Assembly: GCA_948146395.1 (NCBI GenBank)
Contig: OX411548.1
Location: forward strand, 31,690,912-31,754,911
Direction: 5' to 3'
Source: Fragum whitleyi
Taxonomy: Eukaryota; Mollusca; Bivalvia; Cardiida; Cardiidae
DNA: 64,000 nucleotides
This document shows positions 58,501-62,984 of this stretch, in pieces. The position numbers were made by a program, and so were the translations under genes. The notes beneath the pieces were generated by a model. It was not told the origin of the DNA. It did not search any database and saw only the letters and a list, made by a program, of their open reading frames with translations. Each line of letters begins with the position of its first letter. The first letter of the stretch is position 1.

Positions 58501-58594
58501 TAACTTGCCTCAGAATCACAATCACGCGATACTCGAATCTCATGGTAATGTTCCCGAGGCGTTGGGATGCGCTCATGAGTAACAGATAGATTAT
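34411..58594 (-). CDS. grhl: Grainyhead-like (CP2 superfamily) transcription factor, whole gene as visible
   Basis: A sequence-specific nuclear transcription factor; in animals this family controls epithelial identity and barrier genes. Exons, in transcript order: 58509-58594 (candidate), 57227-58267, 51688-51836, 50565-50659, 47593-47657, 46255-46464, 45563-45619, 44793-44891, 44121-44199, 43923-43999, 43269-43476, 42249-42310, 40839-40948, 39712-39797, 37766-37830, 34411-34540. Most have AG acceptors, GT donors and matching phases. Family motifs appear in order: [56 protein letters not shown], then C-terminal [13 protein letters not shown] and [10 protein letters not shown]. The WHSRQH and [14 protein letters not shown] signatures favour grainyhead over TFCP2/UBP1. 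About 845 codons are visible from the big exon onward. The start codon was not found, and one junction (exons 8/9) is out of phase. Introns carry many repeats. Confidence 0.93.
34983..35183 (-). mobile_element. SINE copy lacking the tRNA head
   Basis: Tail GATTGATTGAATGGGG, GCGGCGGCTGGAGCACC, then the body to GAGACAAATAGTCGGAAAG. It stops before the B box. Downstream of the grhl gene's last exon in map terms, inside the exon 14-15 intron. Confidence 0.85.
35255..35420. repeat. Foldback with GATCAGACTGCACGTC core
   Basis: CTAAGATCAGACTGCACG and GCAGGCTGATCTTAG form a hairpin. Similar text (ACGTGCAGTCTGATATTAGC) lies at 43511-43530. The open frames on both strands here are read-through of this structure. 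Confidence 0.55.
36425..36554. mobile_element. Family C palindrome, copy 4
   Basis: CCCTGCGTTCAGGGTGACAA...CCCCGCTTTGCACACAAGTA / CACGTGCAAAGCGGGGCAT...TTGTCATCCTGAACTC. Well preserved. It sits next to a lone family A terminus (TGTCAATTTCATGATGTAAC at 36400). Confidence 0.87.
37096..37180. repeat. Strong hairpin around CAGTTACAACTG
   Basis: GACTCAGTGCGAAACAGTTG with TAACTGTC pairs with GGCAGTTACAACTGTTTCGC followed by TGTGAGCC, loop about 12 nt. Degenerate relatives: 39925, 42488-42527 and 45765-45800. It lies in the grhl exon 14-15 intron. Confidence 0.75.
37428..37560. repeat. TIR family H fragment
   Basis: GTGCGCAAAGTGTCGACTCA, AGTCAGACTGCGCG and TCTAGAATGATCATTCTC match the interior of the full element at 48360-48624. 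Termini not seen. Confidence 0.55.
37766..37830 (-). CDS. grhl: grhl exon 14: C-terminal dimerisation domain
   Basis: 65 nt, acceptor CATTTTCAG, donor GTAAGT, phase 0 in and 2 out. It encodes [20 protein letters not shown] plus Lys and two bases of Gly. It corresponds to the EKYG....I.KIYK..KKG helix-strand of the family. The intron before it holds a ~430-bp TIR element and a separate TIR element with a central hairpin. Confidence 0.94.
37873..38294 (+). mobile_element. TIR family A copy, complete (grhl intron)
   Basis: AAGTTAACAACAACGTGAAA at the left and TGTCAATTTCACGATGCTGT at the right, with the central TTTGTTCAGAATGAACAAAA. Its left end is about 40 bp from the exon 14 acceptor. Confidence 0.85.
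38408..38780. mobile_element. TIR element with central hairpin (grhl intron)
   Basis: Exact 13-bp inverted ends CCCAGGGGTGTGG/CCACACCCCTGGG, subterminal repeats of GGACAAGTAAA/CTTGTCC, and a perfect hairpin AATGAAGAAAATGCTGGA/TCCAGCATTTTCTTCAT at 38608-38643. About 370 bp, non-coding. Its layout resembles the element at 49860. Confidence 0.78.
39712..39797 (-). CDS. grhl: grhl exon 13: start of C-terminal dimerisation domain
   Basis: 86 nt, acceptor TATTTCAG, donor GTATGT. It encodes [20 protein letters not shown] then TLQGLLEA. The YVRE...VF.A.ML..PT..GL.EA pattern is the first half of the ubiquitin-like dimerisation domain of grainyhead proteins. Confidence 0.94.
40370..40810 (-). mobile_element. 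TIR family A copy, complete (grhl intron)
   Basis: ACAGTTAAAAACATCGTGAA at the left, GTCAATTTCACGATATTTTT at the right, central GCTAATTTTGTTCA/TGAACAAAATTTGC in GGGAGGCAAT...ATTACCTCCC. It ends about 30 bp from the exon 12 donor. Confidence 0.87.
40839..40948 (-). CDS. grhl: grhl exon 12: linker with KRPR basic motif
   Basis: 110 nt, acceptor TTATTGCAG, donor GTAAGT. It encodes [20 protein letters not shown], then [20 protein letters not shown] resembles a nuclear-localisation motif. Phase 1 at the end joins the first base of Ile to exon 13, producing the NILLYVRE sequence typical of the start of the C-terminal domain. A ~430-bp TIR element ends only about 30 bp past the donor. Confidence 0.9.
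41345..41545 (-). mobile_element. Diverged SINE copy with B-box head
   Basis: CACACCAGTACTACCATTG, TGGTCTATGATTATCAACCA and, at the right, GGGGTTCGAACCGGCGACC (inverted B box) and AATTGTGCCATGACGGTGGC (A-box end). Confidence 0.7.
41745..41970. mobile_element. Family D relative, diverged
   Basis: The hairpin AACTACAGCTTG/CAAGCTGTAGTT (41806-41832) is followed by TTACGCACTTGCGTAA, ATTGCGTAATGAGAG and GCCATGTCTTGTCAGGTGAG, the same order as in the copies at 15616 and 16940. Confidence 0.6.
41976..42211 (-). mobile_element. tRNA-headed SINE, head truncated
   Basis: GATTGATTGATTGAATGGGG tail, GCGGCGGCTGGAGCACC, body, then GGGGATCGAACCCGGGACC; it stops just after the B box, about 40 bp from grhl exon 11. 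Confidence 0.88.
42249..42310 (-). CDS. grhl: grhl exon 11: acidic linker
   Basis: 62 nt, acceptor TTGTTCTAG, donor GTATAT, phase 0 in and 2 out. It encodes [20 protein letters not shown], a polar acidic linker. Assignment rests on splice sites and exact phase fit to exons 10 and 12 rather than on conservation. A SINE copy ends less than 50 bp beyond the donor. Confidence 0.83.
42330..42590 (-). mobile_element. Old, diverged SINE copy
   Basis: CGATGGATTTATGGTATGAC, CATCTTTTCCTAGCCTTTAG and an inverted B box AGGTTCGAACCCGTGACCC. Interrupted by a short ACAGTTACAACTGTTC palindrome. Confidence 0.5.
42745..42890. repeat. TIR family H fragment (left half)
   Basis: AAAGGAACCATTTGTGTAGT, GTCAGACTGCGCGGATTGCC / CAGACTGACTAGGGAGGAAA and TCTGAATCTAGAATAACC match the full element at 48360. 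Confidence 0.6.
43269..43476 (-). CDS. grhl: grhl exon 10: linker with [11 protein letters not shown] motif
   Basis: 208 nt, acceptor AAGTGTCAG, donor GTATGT, entering in phase 2 and leaving in phase 0. It encodes [29 protein letters not shown] and [19 protein letters not shown]. The RSEF.PMADL...PVLFSP pattern matches the conserved patch that lies between the CP2 and C-terminal domains in grainyhead proteins. Confidence 0.9.
43923..43999 (-). CDS. grhl: grhl exon 9: Ser/Arg/Lys-rich linker (phase problem on entry)
   Basis: About 77 nt from acceptor TTTCTTCAG to donor GTATAAC. In the frame giving [17 protein letters not shown] it ends in phase 2, exactly what the next exon needs. On entry it needs phase 0, but exon 8 ends in phase 1. 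The start may instead be the GCAG about 37 bases upstream. The sequence is a poorly conserved linker, so homology cannot decide. Confidence 0.6.
44121..44199 (-). CDS. grhl: grhl exon 8: CP2 tail, basic GAERK segment
   Basis: 79 nt, acceptor ATTTGTCAG, donor GTAAGT. It encodes [20 protein letters not shown], the charged helix that follows the CP2 fold, then a Ser/Thr-rich end. It leaves one base over (phase 1), whereas the next candidate exon is open only in phase 0. A weaker GTGATA donor four bases further, used with an upstream acceptor before 44037, would restore phase. A missed microexon is the other option. Confidence 0.85.
44585..44760 (-). mobile_element. Diverged SINE body
   Basis: TTGAATGGTGTTTAACACC, GGCTGGAGTATCTAACAATG, GATTCCTGATATTTG and TTTCAAAGCCTCCAGCTGC match the SINE body; the head is missing. 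Confidence 0.6.
44793..44891 (-). CDS. grhl: grhl exon 7: end of CP2 domain
   Basis: 99 nt in phase 0, acceptor TGTTTAAG, donor GTATGT. It encodes [20 protein letters not shown] then [13 protein letters not shown], continuous with exons 6 and 8. A divergent SINE copy lies in the following intron within about 35 bp of the donor. Confidence 0.95.
45120..45215 (-). mobile_element. TIR family A fragment
   Basis: AGTTAACCATATCGGGAAAT, CCCGATCGAAACCATTAAAT and TCGCTCAGCTGTCCAATCAG match the left quarter of family A. Confidence 0.6.
45563..45619 (-). CDS. grhl: grhl exon 6: CP2 domain, 19-codon exon
   Basis: 57 nt in phase 0, acceptor TTCGCAG, donor GTGAGT. It encodes [19 protein letters not shown], one of the most conserved strings of the grainyhead family. 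It is too short to be found as an ORF and was placed by motif and splice sites. Confidence 0.95.
46255..46464 (-). CDS. grhl: grhl exon 5: core of CP2 domain
   Basis: 210 nt, exactly 70 codons in phase 0, acceptor TTATTCCAG and donor GTATGT. It encodes [29 protein letters not shown] and [19 protein letters not shown] followed by KQRVID is the best single discriminator of grainyhead from TFCP2-type relatives. The region includes the loop that contacts DNA in solved family structures (family knowledge). The internal ATG of MAVF is not a start; the reading continues through the acceptor. Confidence 0.96.
46517..46690. repeat. TIR family H fragment (left half)
   Basis: ACCCGTCACGTGAAAAGAGA, GTGTAGTGCGTAAAGTGTCA, the hairpin CAGTCTGCGCAGATTACGCA and GACTGACTAGGGTAGAGACT. 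It lies just upstream of grhl exon 5 in the exon 4-5 intron. Confidence 0.65.
46935..47005 (-). mobile_element. tRNA-like SINE head with paired CCCGGTGA acceptor
   Basis: On the minus strand the unit starts CCCGGTGACTG and ends GTCACCGGG, pairing over 8 bp, and has a B box GGTTCGAACCC. The D arm is poor (no clear TGGC/TAGC box A), so it is a tRNA-derived remnant rather than a working tRNA. Confidence 0.45.
47209..47436 (-). mobile_element. SINE copy, head truncated
   Basis: TTGATTGATTGAATGAAATT tail, ACGCCGCTTTCAACAATTTT, GCGGCGGCTGTAGCAACTAA, body, CCGTCGGGGATCAAACC. It is followed at 47478-47575 by a second, older fragment (GTAGCACCACTTTTAAC, ATCAATGGACCCCTGGTAT) that ends next to the exon 4 donor. 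Confidence 0.82.
47593..47657 (-). CDS. grhl: grhl exon 4: CP2 domain, small exon
   Basis: 65 nt, acceptor TATTCTAG, donor GTAAGT. With the split Gly codon it gives [15 protein letters not shown] then HKNQTVR, equivalent to the GQFY...TL strand in other grainyhead proteins. The phases agree on both sides (1 entering, 0 leaving). A decayed SINE fragment sits directly downstream in the following intron. Confidence 0.92.
47943..48727. mobile_element. Composite: family G element hosting a tRNA-like SINE and a family H element
   Basis: Left end GAGCCTTTTCACGACATTTC with inner stem GACTCTGGTCAGCCTGTG; right end TTGGAAATGTTGCGCGCAGG then CTCAT. Between them lie a SINE-like unit at about 48078-48245 (TAGCTCAATGGTTAGAGAG and GTGTTCGAGTCC boxes) and a complete family H element (48360-48624). 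A three-layer nest. Confidence 0.65.
48360..48624. mobile_element. TIR family H element, complete
   Basis: TGTGACCCGTCAAGCGAAAA at the left and TTTTCGCGTGACGGGTCACC at the right; inner hairpin CTGTCTGCGCAATCCGCGCA then GTCTGACAAGGG. About 265 bp. Confidence 0.8.
49215..49310. repeat. Hairpin around CAGATAAAAACTCG
   Basis: AGAATTTATTAAACTCGTCA, then ACAGATAAAAAC pairing with GTTTTTATCTGT and GATGACTCGTTTAATAAATT. Arms about 40 bp. Related fragment at 25830. Confidence 0.7.
49862..50235. mobile_element. TIR element with central hairpin (grhl intron)
   Basis: Ends CAGGGCTCGTGTTTGACCC and the inverse TAGCTAGCACAAGCCCTG, subterminal TTTTGACCC repeats and a hairpin ACAACATGAACAATAAAGTG/CACTTTATTGTTTATGTTGT at 50048-50095. 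About 370 bp. Confidence 0.75.
50240..50518 (+). mobile_element. Diverged SINE copy
   Basis: GGGTCATGCGTTCGATATTT (weak B box), CACAAACGGGCGTAAGATAA, GCAGCTGGAGGCTAAAAAG, GAAACTACAGGAACTATTGT, then TGAGATATAACTGCA and GTGGCGCTAAACTCCATA. It ends about 45 bp before the grhl exon 3 donor in map order. Confidence 0.65.
50565..50659 (-). CDS. grhl: grhl exon 3: start of CP2 DNA-binding domain
   Basis: 95 nt, acceptor CATTTTCAG, donor GTAGGA. It encodes [14 protein letters not shown] and DRITYLNK plus the first base of Gly. The FRYFLE strand and the TYLNKG turn, the latter completed across the next junction, are the standard opening of the CP2/grainyhead immunoglobulin-like DNA-binding domain. 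Only one of the three frames is open. Divergent 3' ends of a SINE and a TIR element lie just left of the exon. Confidence 0.92.
51120..51650. mobile_element. Pearl-like element with GACCTTGACC repeats and (GGAC)n
   Basis: Left ATGCCCCCGTAAC and right TACGGGGGCAT are inverse ends. Inside: repeated GACCTTGACAGATGACCTTG and GCCAA.ATGAG blocks, then CAGACGGACAGACGGACGGA at 51572-51600. Open frames over it are artefacts. Confidence 0.72.
51688..51836 (-). CDS. grhl: grhl exon 2: basic linker before the DNA-binding domain
   Basis: 149 nt, acceptor TTTTATAG, donor GTGAGT, ending in phase 2 (TT, completed by A of the next exon to give Leu). It encodes a Cys/Ser-containing stretch, then a basic [16 protein letters not shown] segment that could act as a nuclear-localisation or DNA-proximal element, then KYSKSTIAK leading straight into the CP2 fold. 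It lies just left of a pearl-like repeat cluster that fills the preceding 5.4-kb intron. Confidence 0.88.
52275..52545. mobile_element. Short pearl-like element
   Basis: ATCCCCGAAACTGCATTTTT at the left, GACCTTCTATGGTGACCTTG inside, degenerate ACATACAGACGGACATCAG microsatellite, then GGTATGCCCCCC. Only one core unit. Confidence 0.55.
52610..52680. repeat. Family D-type hairpin
   Basis: AAAACCTCATAACTACAGCTT pairs with AAGCTGTAGTTTCGAGGTTTT around GATTA. It shares the AACTACAGCTT core with the hairpin at 41806 but lacks the family D flanks. Confidence 0.7.
53055..53220. mobile_element. Family B MITE, copy 3, TTAA on both sides
   Basis: TTAAGGTAGTGGACCCGTAA and TTACGGGTTCACTACCTTAA, inner hairpin TCTAATGATTTTCATTAGGA. 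The clearest TTAA-bounded copy, in the grhl exon 1-2 intron. Confidence 0.87.
53349..53579. mobile_element. Longer element with family C ends
   Basis: GCCCTGCGTTCAGGA at the left and TCCTGAACGCAGGCC at the right, as in family C. The 200-bp interior is different and carries poly-G tracts (53410-53435), a poly-T/poly-A run and TTGTTGCCTAGCAACCG. It suggests family C ends mobilise unrelated interiors. Confidence 0.7.
53785..55435 (+). mobile_element. Pearl-like element with ~156-bp tandem array (about 9 units)
   Basis: The ACATGACAC landmark recurs at 53976, 54132, 54289, 54444, 54600, 54756, 54912, 55068 and 55224, a regular 156 bp. Each unit holds AGGGCAATAACTCAAAAAGT, GGGCGTGGCAGAGT and TTTAGGAGATATGATCCGGA. 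The array ends in (GGAC)n at 55318-55382. The flanks AGTCCCCCACCGG (53789) and CCGGTGGGGGACT (55418) are inverse. It sits in the grhl exon 1-2 intron. Confidence 0.88.
55690..57132. mobile_element. Pearl-like element with ~157-bp GACCTTGACC array
   Basis: Units built on ATGTGAAATATCAAGGCTCT, TATGGCCAATGTTAAA and TGACCTTGA recur at about 155-160 bp spacing (55929, 56088, 56244, 56504, 56659, 56818, 56976). It ends with a degenerate GACAAACAGATAAATAGACA tract, then CCCCCGCATC...GATGCAGGGGGG. Its right edge is about 95 bp from grhl exon 1's donor. Confidence 0.78.
57227..58267 (-). CDS. grhl: grhl exon 1 (as numbered here): large N-terminal region
   Basis: A 1041-nt exon (347 codons, phase 0 at both ends), acceptor TTTTGACAG and donor GTAAGT. 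It encodes a low-complexity region rich in Ser, Gln, Asn and Thr. A basic patch (KILKRRSQQ) sits near residue 117, a Gln/Tyr-rich run ([13 protein letters not shown]) near residue 305, and PTPPPHH follows it. The end is Ser-rich ([14 protein letters not shown]). No catalytic motif is seen. Its place upstream of the CP2 domain, and the exact phase match to the next exon 5.4 kb away, assign it to the N-terminal transactivation half of the protein. The frame starts at the acceptor; no initiator ATG is claimed. A single unspliced hypothetical gene is the alternative, but the splice sites argue against it. Confidence 0.85.
58509..58594 (-). CDS. grhl: Candidate upstream grhl exon with GC splice donor
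   Basis: An open stretch encoding 28 residues (starts [15 protein letters not shown], ends RDCDSE) with balanced codon use, unlike the AT-rich surroundings. It ends at GAG followed by GCAAGT, the strong consensus of the rare GC-AG intron class. Phase 0 at its end matches phase 0 at the start of the 57227-58267 exon. The acceptor (AAAAAG before position 58594) has a weak pyrimidine tract and is the least certain part; the frame stays open only about 12 codons further upstream. No in-frame ATG is present, so another exon would lie upstream. I do not recognise the peptide as a conserved grainyhead segment, which is expected because this region is variable. Confidence 0.5.
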
Positions 58595-58639
58595 CTTTTT
58601 TGGAATTTACAAATAAATCATTTCAACAATTCTTACATA

Positions 58640-58790
58640 AACCATTTATAGTGGATACTCATTTGAGTCGTCTCATCGAGGCGTTTCCAATGAGTATCCA
58701 CTATAAAAGAGTTCAATGAGAAAGATTTTAGACTTGAATTATTCCCTCTTATCTGTATATCTTGGTTAGGTATCCTGAACGCAGGACCTG
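58640..58790. repeat. Foldback with GAGTCGTCTC/GAGGCG core, plus lone family C end
   Basis: TATAGTGGATACTCATTTGA / CCAATGAGTATCCACTATA form a hairpin at 58659-58705. TATCCTGAACGCAGGACC at 58770 is a family C terminus. Related hairpins lie at 28530, 45445 and 62140. Confidence 0.65.
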
Positions 58791-59119
58791 TATTTTTGAC
58801 TTAGTTTGACTTCTAAACAACTTACATTCTAAGTTTGAAATTTATTACTTATAAAAAAAGACAATTAGCTAAAATTCTAAAGCAGTAAGAATAAATTTTC
58901 ACAGTGTAACCTAGGACTTTATCAAAAACGGTGCTGACTTGAATATGACTTTATGTATACCATGTAGTATTTCAGGCTTATTTAGAGACCACAAATTTAG
59001 TTTAATCTCGTGACGTTGACATTGGTTCCAAAATGAATGAGGTAACTTATCACATCAGAGATAATGCGCACAATTTGAAAACATTTAGATAAGGATGTGA
59101 CCAGTCAACAGGTTTAAAA

Positions 59120-59422
59120 TCAACAACGTTATTCAAAATAAATTTTGATAGAGAAAAATCGCGATTTCATTGACATAATTCACATTGTTAGCGTCTCATA
59201 GGTTCTTGAAGAATTAGGATGCTGCTCATAGAACTTGTATGTATATTTTATTAATTGAAGGTAATCAATATCGCTAATTTTGTTCATCTTGAACAAAATT
59301 TGCGATATAGGATTACCTCCCATTAAATTCACTCAAAAAATCGCTCCACACACTCATTCAATTTCATTCCTAAATCATTTCAAAATCATTCACCTTGTCA
59401 ATTTTACGATGTTGTTAACTGT
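59120..59422 (-). mobile_element. TIR family A copy, left end truncated
   Basis: GCGTCTCATAGGTTCTTGAA, the centre GCTAATTTTGTTCA/TGAACAAAATTTGC, CCACACACTCATTCAATTTC and the right end ATTTTACGATGTTGTTAACT. Confidence 0.8.
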
Positions 59423-60755
59423 AATCAAGCTCACAGAAATATCATCAGTGTAGTTTAATACCTCCTGACGTCAGCTTTAATCAAGCTCTAGGTTTGAGAT
59501 TTAAGAAAATGACCCACTATATTTGCTAAAATTTGTTTATTGTACATTATTTTCACGAGAGAAAAGCTTATTTATGTTATGTTTATGTGTTCGTAAAGGT
59601 GATAAATTATTACATACAATCATTCAATCTGAAACGGTAAAAGGCTTTTAACGAATAGTAAATCGAGTATAATAATAACATTTTACTCTTAACCCTTGAT
59701 TAACTCTTAATATAAGAATTTCCTAATTAAATATCAAGTATTGTTTTACTATTTGAATAATAAATTACACGCATCTAAATTACTCAAATAATATGAGGAT
59801 TCCATGGAACAATTTTGTATATCCTTCGAAAAATTATTCTCCGTAAATCCTAATTTGAGTAATCCATAGACCAATGAATACACTGATGATATTGCATTGT
59901 ACTGAAAACATGTATGATCTAACAACGGAATACTAGTTCTAAACCAACTTAGTCAAAAAACGGTATTTTTGTATAGTTTTTATCCATTGTTTTTATTATA
60001 AATGCGCACTTCGCGTTTATTTGAAATCAGTCCACATAAAAAGAAGCATTTATCTTTCAAGATGTTAGCAATCCTTGAGTTTTGCTATTTCTTTCAACTT
60101 GCTTTGACGATTTACTCTCAGAACAAAACGTGTCAACCAATTTTTCCCTTCATTTTATCAAGTATTTTTTTCTTCTTTTTTTTTATATATATAAAATACC
60201 CTGAACTTTGATGATATTCCATTTAAAATGATAAAAAAAAAATCTACATAGTCCCTTCTTAATAACAAACGAAAAAAGAAAATTGAAGGCAATGAAACAC
60301 GGTAAAACCTACAATTTGAATGCCTTACCACAGGGCACTTTTCGTCGACAGAAATGTTTCACCTCTTCCTAAATCCACAGTTAAATGGAGCATAAAACTC
60401 GTTGCCCAAAGAATATAACACCTTATTTTATCTCAGGTGTCATGTAGACGAAATAACAGGTTTTACTTTTCTCTTTTTTTTCTTGTAATTCTTAATTTAT
60501 CTAAATGAAAAAAAAAATGAATAAACAAATAAAAATCGAAGGAGTTTTCGTCGTTTTAGACCCAAAATTCAAAAATATTGATTTACTTAAGATTTAATAA
60601 TATTCAGATTTCGTGACTGACGTTGACTAAGGAAGATATAAAACGATTTTTTAAAAAATATTTGGAAGACTGCCGATGCATTTTGAGACAACTTAATATA
60701 GTAGGATAGATACTATCACAATTTAATGATCGTGTGATACAAAAGAATTTAGTTG
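59423..60755. other. Non-coding AT-rich stretch
   Basis: No gene or repeat family recognised. The 69-codon frame at 60002-60211 ends in a poly-Phe run through poly-T and is dismissed. Confidence 0.5.
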
Positions 60756-60921
60756 TTAAGGTAGTGGACCCGTAATAGTTCCGCAACGTCTTGGACTTAA
60801 TGAACTTTTACAGTGTTAACCGAGGTTTCCTAATGATTTTCATTGGGAAACCTAGGTTTAACCTTGTGAAAGAACATATGGTCCAAAATTTTTCGGAACT
60901 TTAACGGGTCAACTACTTTAA
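60756..60921. mobile_element. Family B MITE, copy 4
   Basis: TTAAGGTAGTGGACCCGTAA at the left; the right end AACGGGTCAACTACTTTAA is mutated. Inner hairpin TTTCCTAATGATTTTCATTG. Confidence 0.82.
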
Positions 60922-61222
60922 ATGCAAATATAAAGTTGAGGCATTACTTTTAACGCCTCACCACGATCAGTATGCATTTTTAATGATGCTAAGACTTGCG
61001 TTATGTAAAAGATTCGTCCTATTGTCGGACCATTTCAAAGGATCAGTACAAAACTACTGTAAGAGTCTTTTAATATATAGACACTTACGTTAACTTGGCG
61101 CTACACCCTAGATTTTAATAGTCCTGACATGGGTTTCAAATGTATGCGTTTTGAGATAAGGCGTCTGTGAAAAGTAAACTAAGTAGTAAGATGAGTTTGT
61201 GAGACAATTAGCCCGTGAGGCA

Positions 61223-61351
61223 GCCCTGCGTTTAGAATGAAAAAACGGTGCAAACTATTTGCAAATTGTACCCACTTTGTACAAGCACCTGTGTGTAAAG
61301 TTGGGTATAATTTTCCAACAATTCGCACCGTTTTGTCATCCTAAATGCAGG
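61223..61351. mobile_element. Family C palindrome, copy 5
   Basis: GCCCTGCGTTTAGAATG...AAACGGTGCAAACTATTTGC and the inverse ending GTCATCCTAAATGCAGGAC. The centre is diverged (ACAAGCACCTGTGTG) and the CACGTG is lost. Confidence 0.8.
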
Positions 61352-61491
61352 ACTGGAAAAATAATTTCCAGAAGCTTGACATTGTCTTAGTTATCAACAG
61401 ATGCGCACAGTTATACACAAAAGTCTATCATAATGCCAAATATAAGCCTTGGATTATCATTAGGGAAACAGCTATGTTGTGTTTTAAGCTC

Positions 61492-61570
61492 GGTCCACAC
61501 ACACATTCAATTTCATTCCAAAATCATTCCAAATCATTCACTTTTTCAATTTTACGATGTTGTTTACTGT
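61492..61570 (-). mobile_element. TIR family A terminal fragment
   Basis: CACACACATTCAATTTCATT then TTCAATTTTACGATGTTGTT and TACTGTA, the right end only. Immediately left is AAATATAAGCCTTGGA-type text of the GACCTTGA repeat class. Confidence 0.7.
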
Positions 61571-62099
61571 ATGACTTTGAAAGATGGCATAGATCTTGAC
61601 AGATAAACATGACCTTGATAAATGCAGATGCATATCAGTTATATTTTTCAATTTGGAAACGTTGAATATTTTTGTTTAGTTTTGTTATTATTGACATTGA
61701 TAGATGACATTGATCTATGACATATATATCTTTGAACTTTGTATATGCAGAATATAGTCAACAGCGCGAGATGGATTCAATCTGCTAGGAATACTCGACG
61801 ATTTTGATAGTCGATTGTCATCATATACATTGTTACATGTTCGTTCCTTTGATCTATATAACCACGATCTTCAAATAATTAAAAATATATTGAAATATGG
61901 AGTTCTATTCTTTATGGAGAAGGTCCAACCAAAAACAAAAGAAGTACATGTAAGTAGATCTCTAGATCTTTTGAAATTGTATCAAGTTTACAATTACAAA
62001 ATGCCTAGGCTACATATACAAAAATACAACTTCACGTCGATCAGCGTCAAAGAATGTGTACTCACAACTCTTATTAGCAGAGGTAAAGATAAGAGGAGG

Positions 62100-62285
62100 T
62101 AACTCAAGTCTAAAATCTTTAATATCCAATAAAACCCTACGTTCTTATTTGAATCGTCTCGAGGAGACGATTATGAGACTATTCAAATGGGTACCCACAA
62201 AATGGAGTTTTTGCAGTGACTAGGGAAACATTTCAATTTGAAATCCAAATAACCCCCCCCCCCCCTATCTTTAGCTCTGAACAAG
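62100..62285. repeat. Foldback with GAATCGTCTCGAGGAGACGATT core
   Basis: TTTGAATCGTCTC / GAGACGATTATGAGACTATTCAAA is a perfect core. CAAGTCTAAAATCTTTAATA on the left matches the left flank of the 45405 relative, and the right flank has poly-C. Same family as 58659, 45445 and 28530. Confidence 0.65.
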
Positions 62286-62984
62286 TTTTAGTTCATAAAG
62301 GCAAGTAATTTAAGTCTTTTGCGTATGATATAAAATAAACGTGTCCTTGCATTTTCTAATTTGTGCGTTAACTTTATCTCCCCGAATGAACGCGGACGTT
62401 CAAAGAATTGATACATAATTAGTCAGATTTTGAATGAAATAACGTAGCTAAGGCTTGAATAGTAAGCCCACATGGACGAAATCTGTAAAATATAACATTA
62501 AAAAGACAATGCCCAAAGAAAAATTTACAACATAAAGACTCAAGAGCAACCCTTACCGTAAAAAATAACTTTCGAAGTTAAAAATTTTATCAGAATATGA
62601 ATCCGATGCTTTTCGTACATCGTGCATTGACCACAGTCGGTTGTTTCAAAATCCATTTTTTACCATTTACAATAATCTGATTATGAAACAATTGCTTGTT
62701 GCATTGACAGTGTCAAAAAAAAAAGTTTCGACCACATACCTTAAAGAATTATCTCCCTATTCGAAACACTTCCTGGTAGTAACAAACGGTTAAAGATATT
62801 TCGCATTTGTAGATCTTTTCGTATGCAAGTTACGATTGAAAAATGTTTTATATTGACAATTCAGCAATTTTGAAAACGTAAATTGAACGTGACTAATTGG
62901 AAATTACCCTTCACTATTAATGAATCACTGTGGTCTTTTCTAAAGTACTATAAATACATGTACATGCTTTTTTACAACATGATT

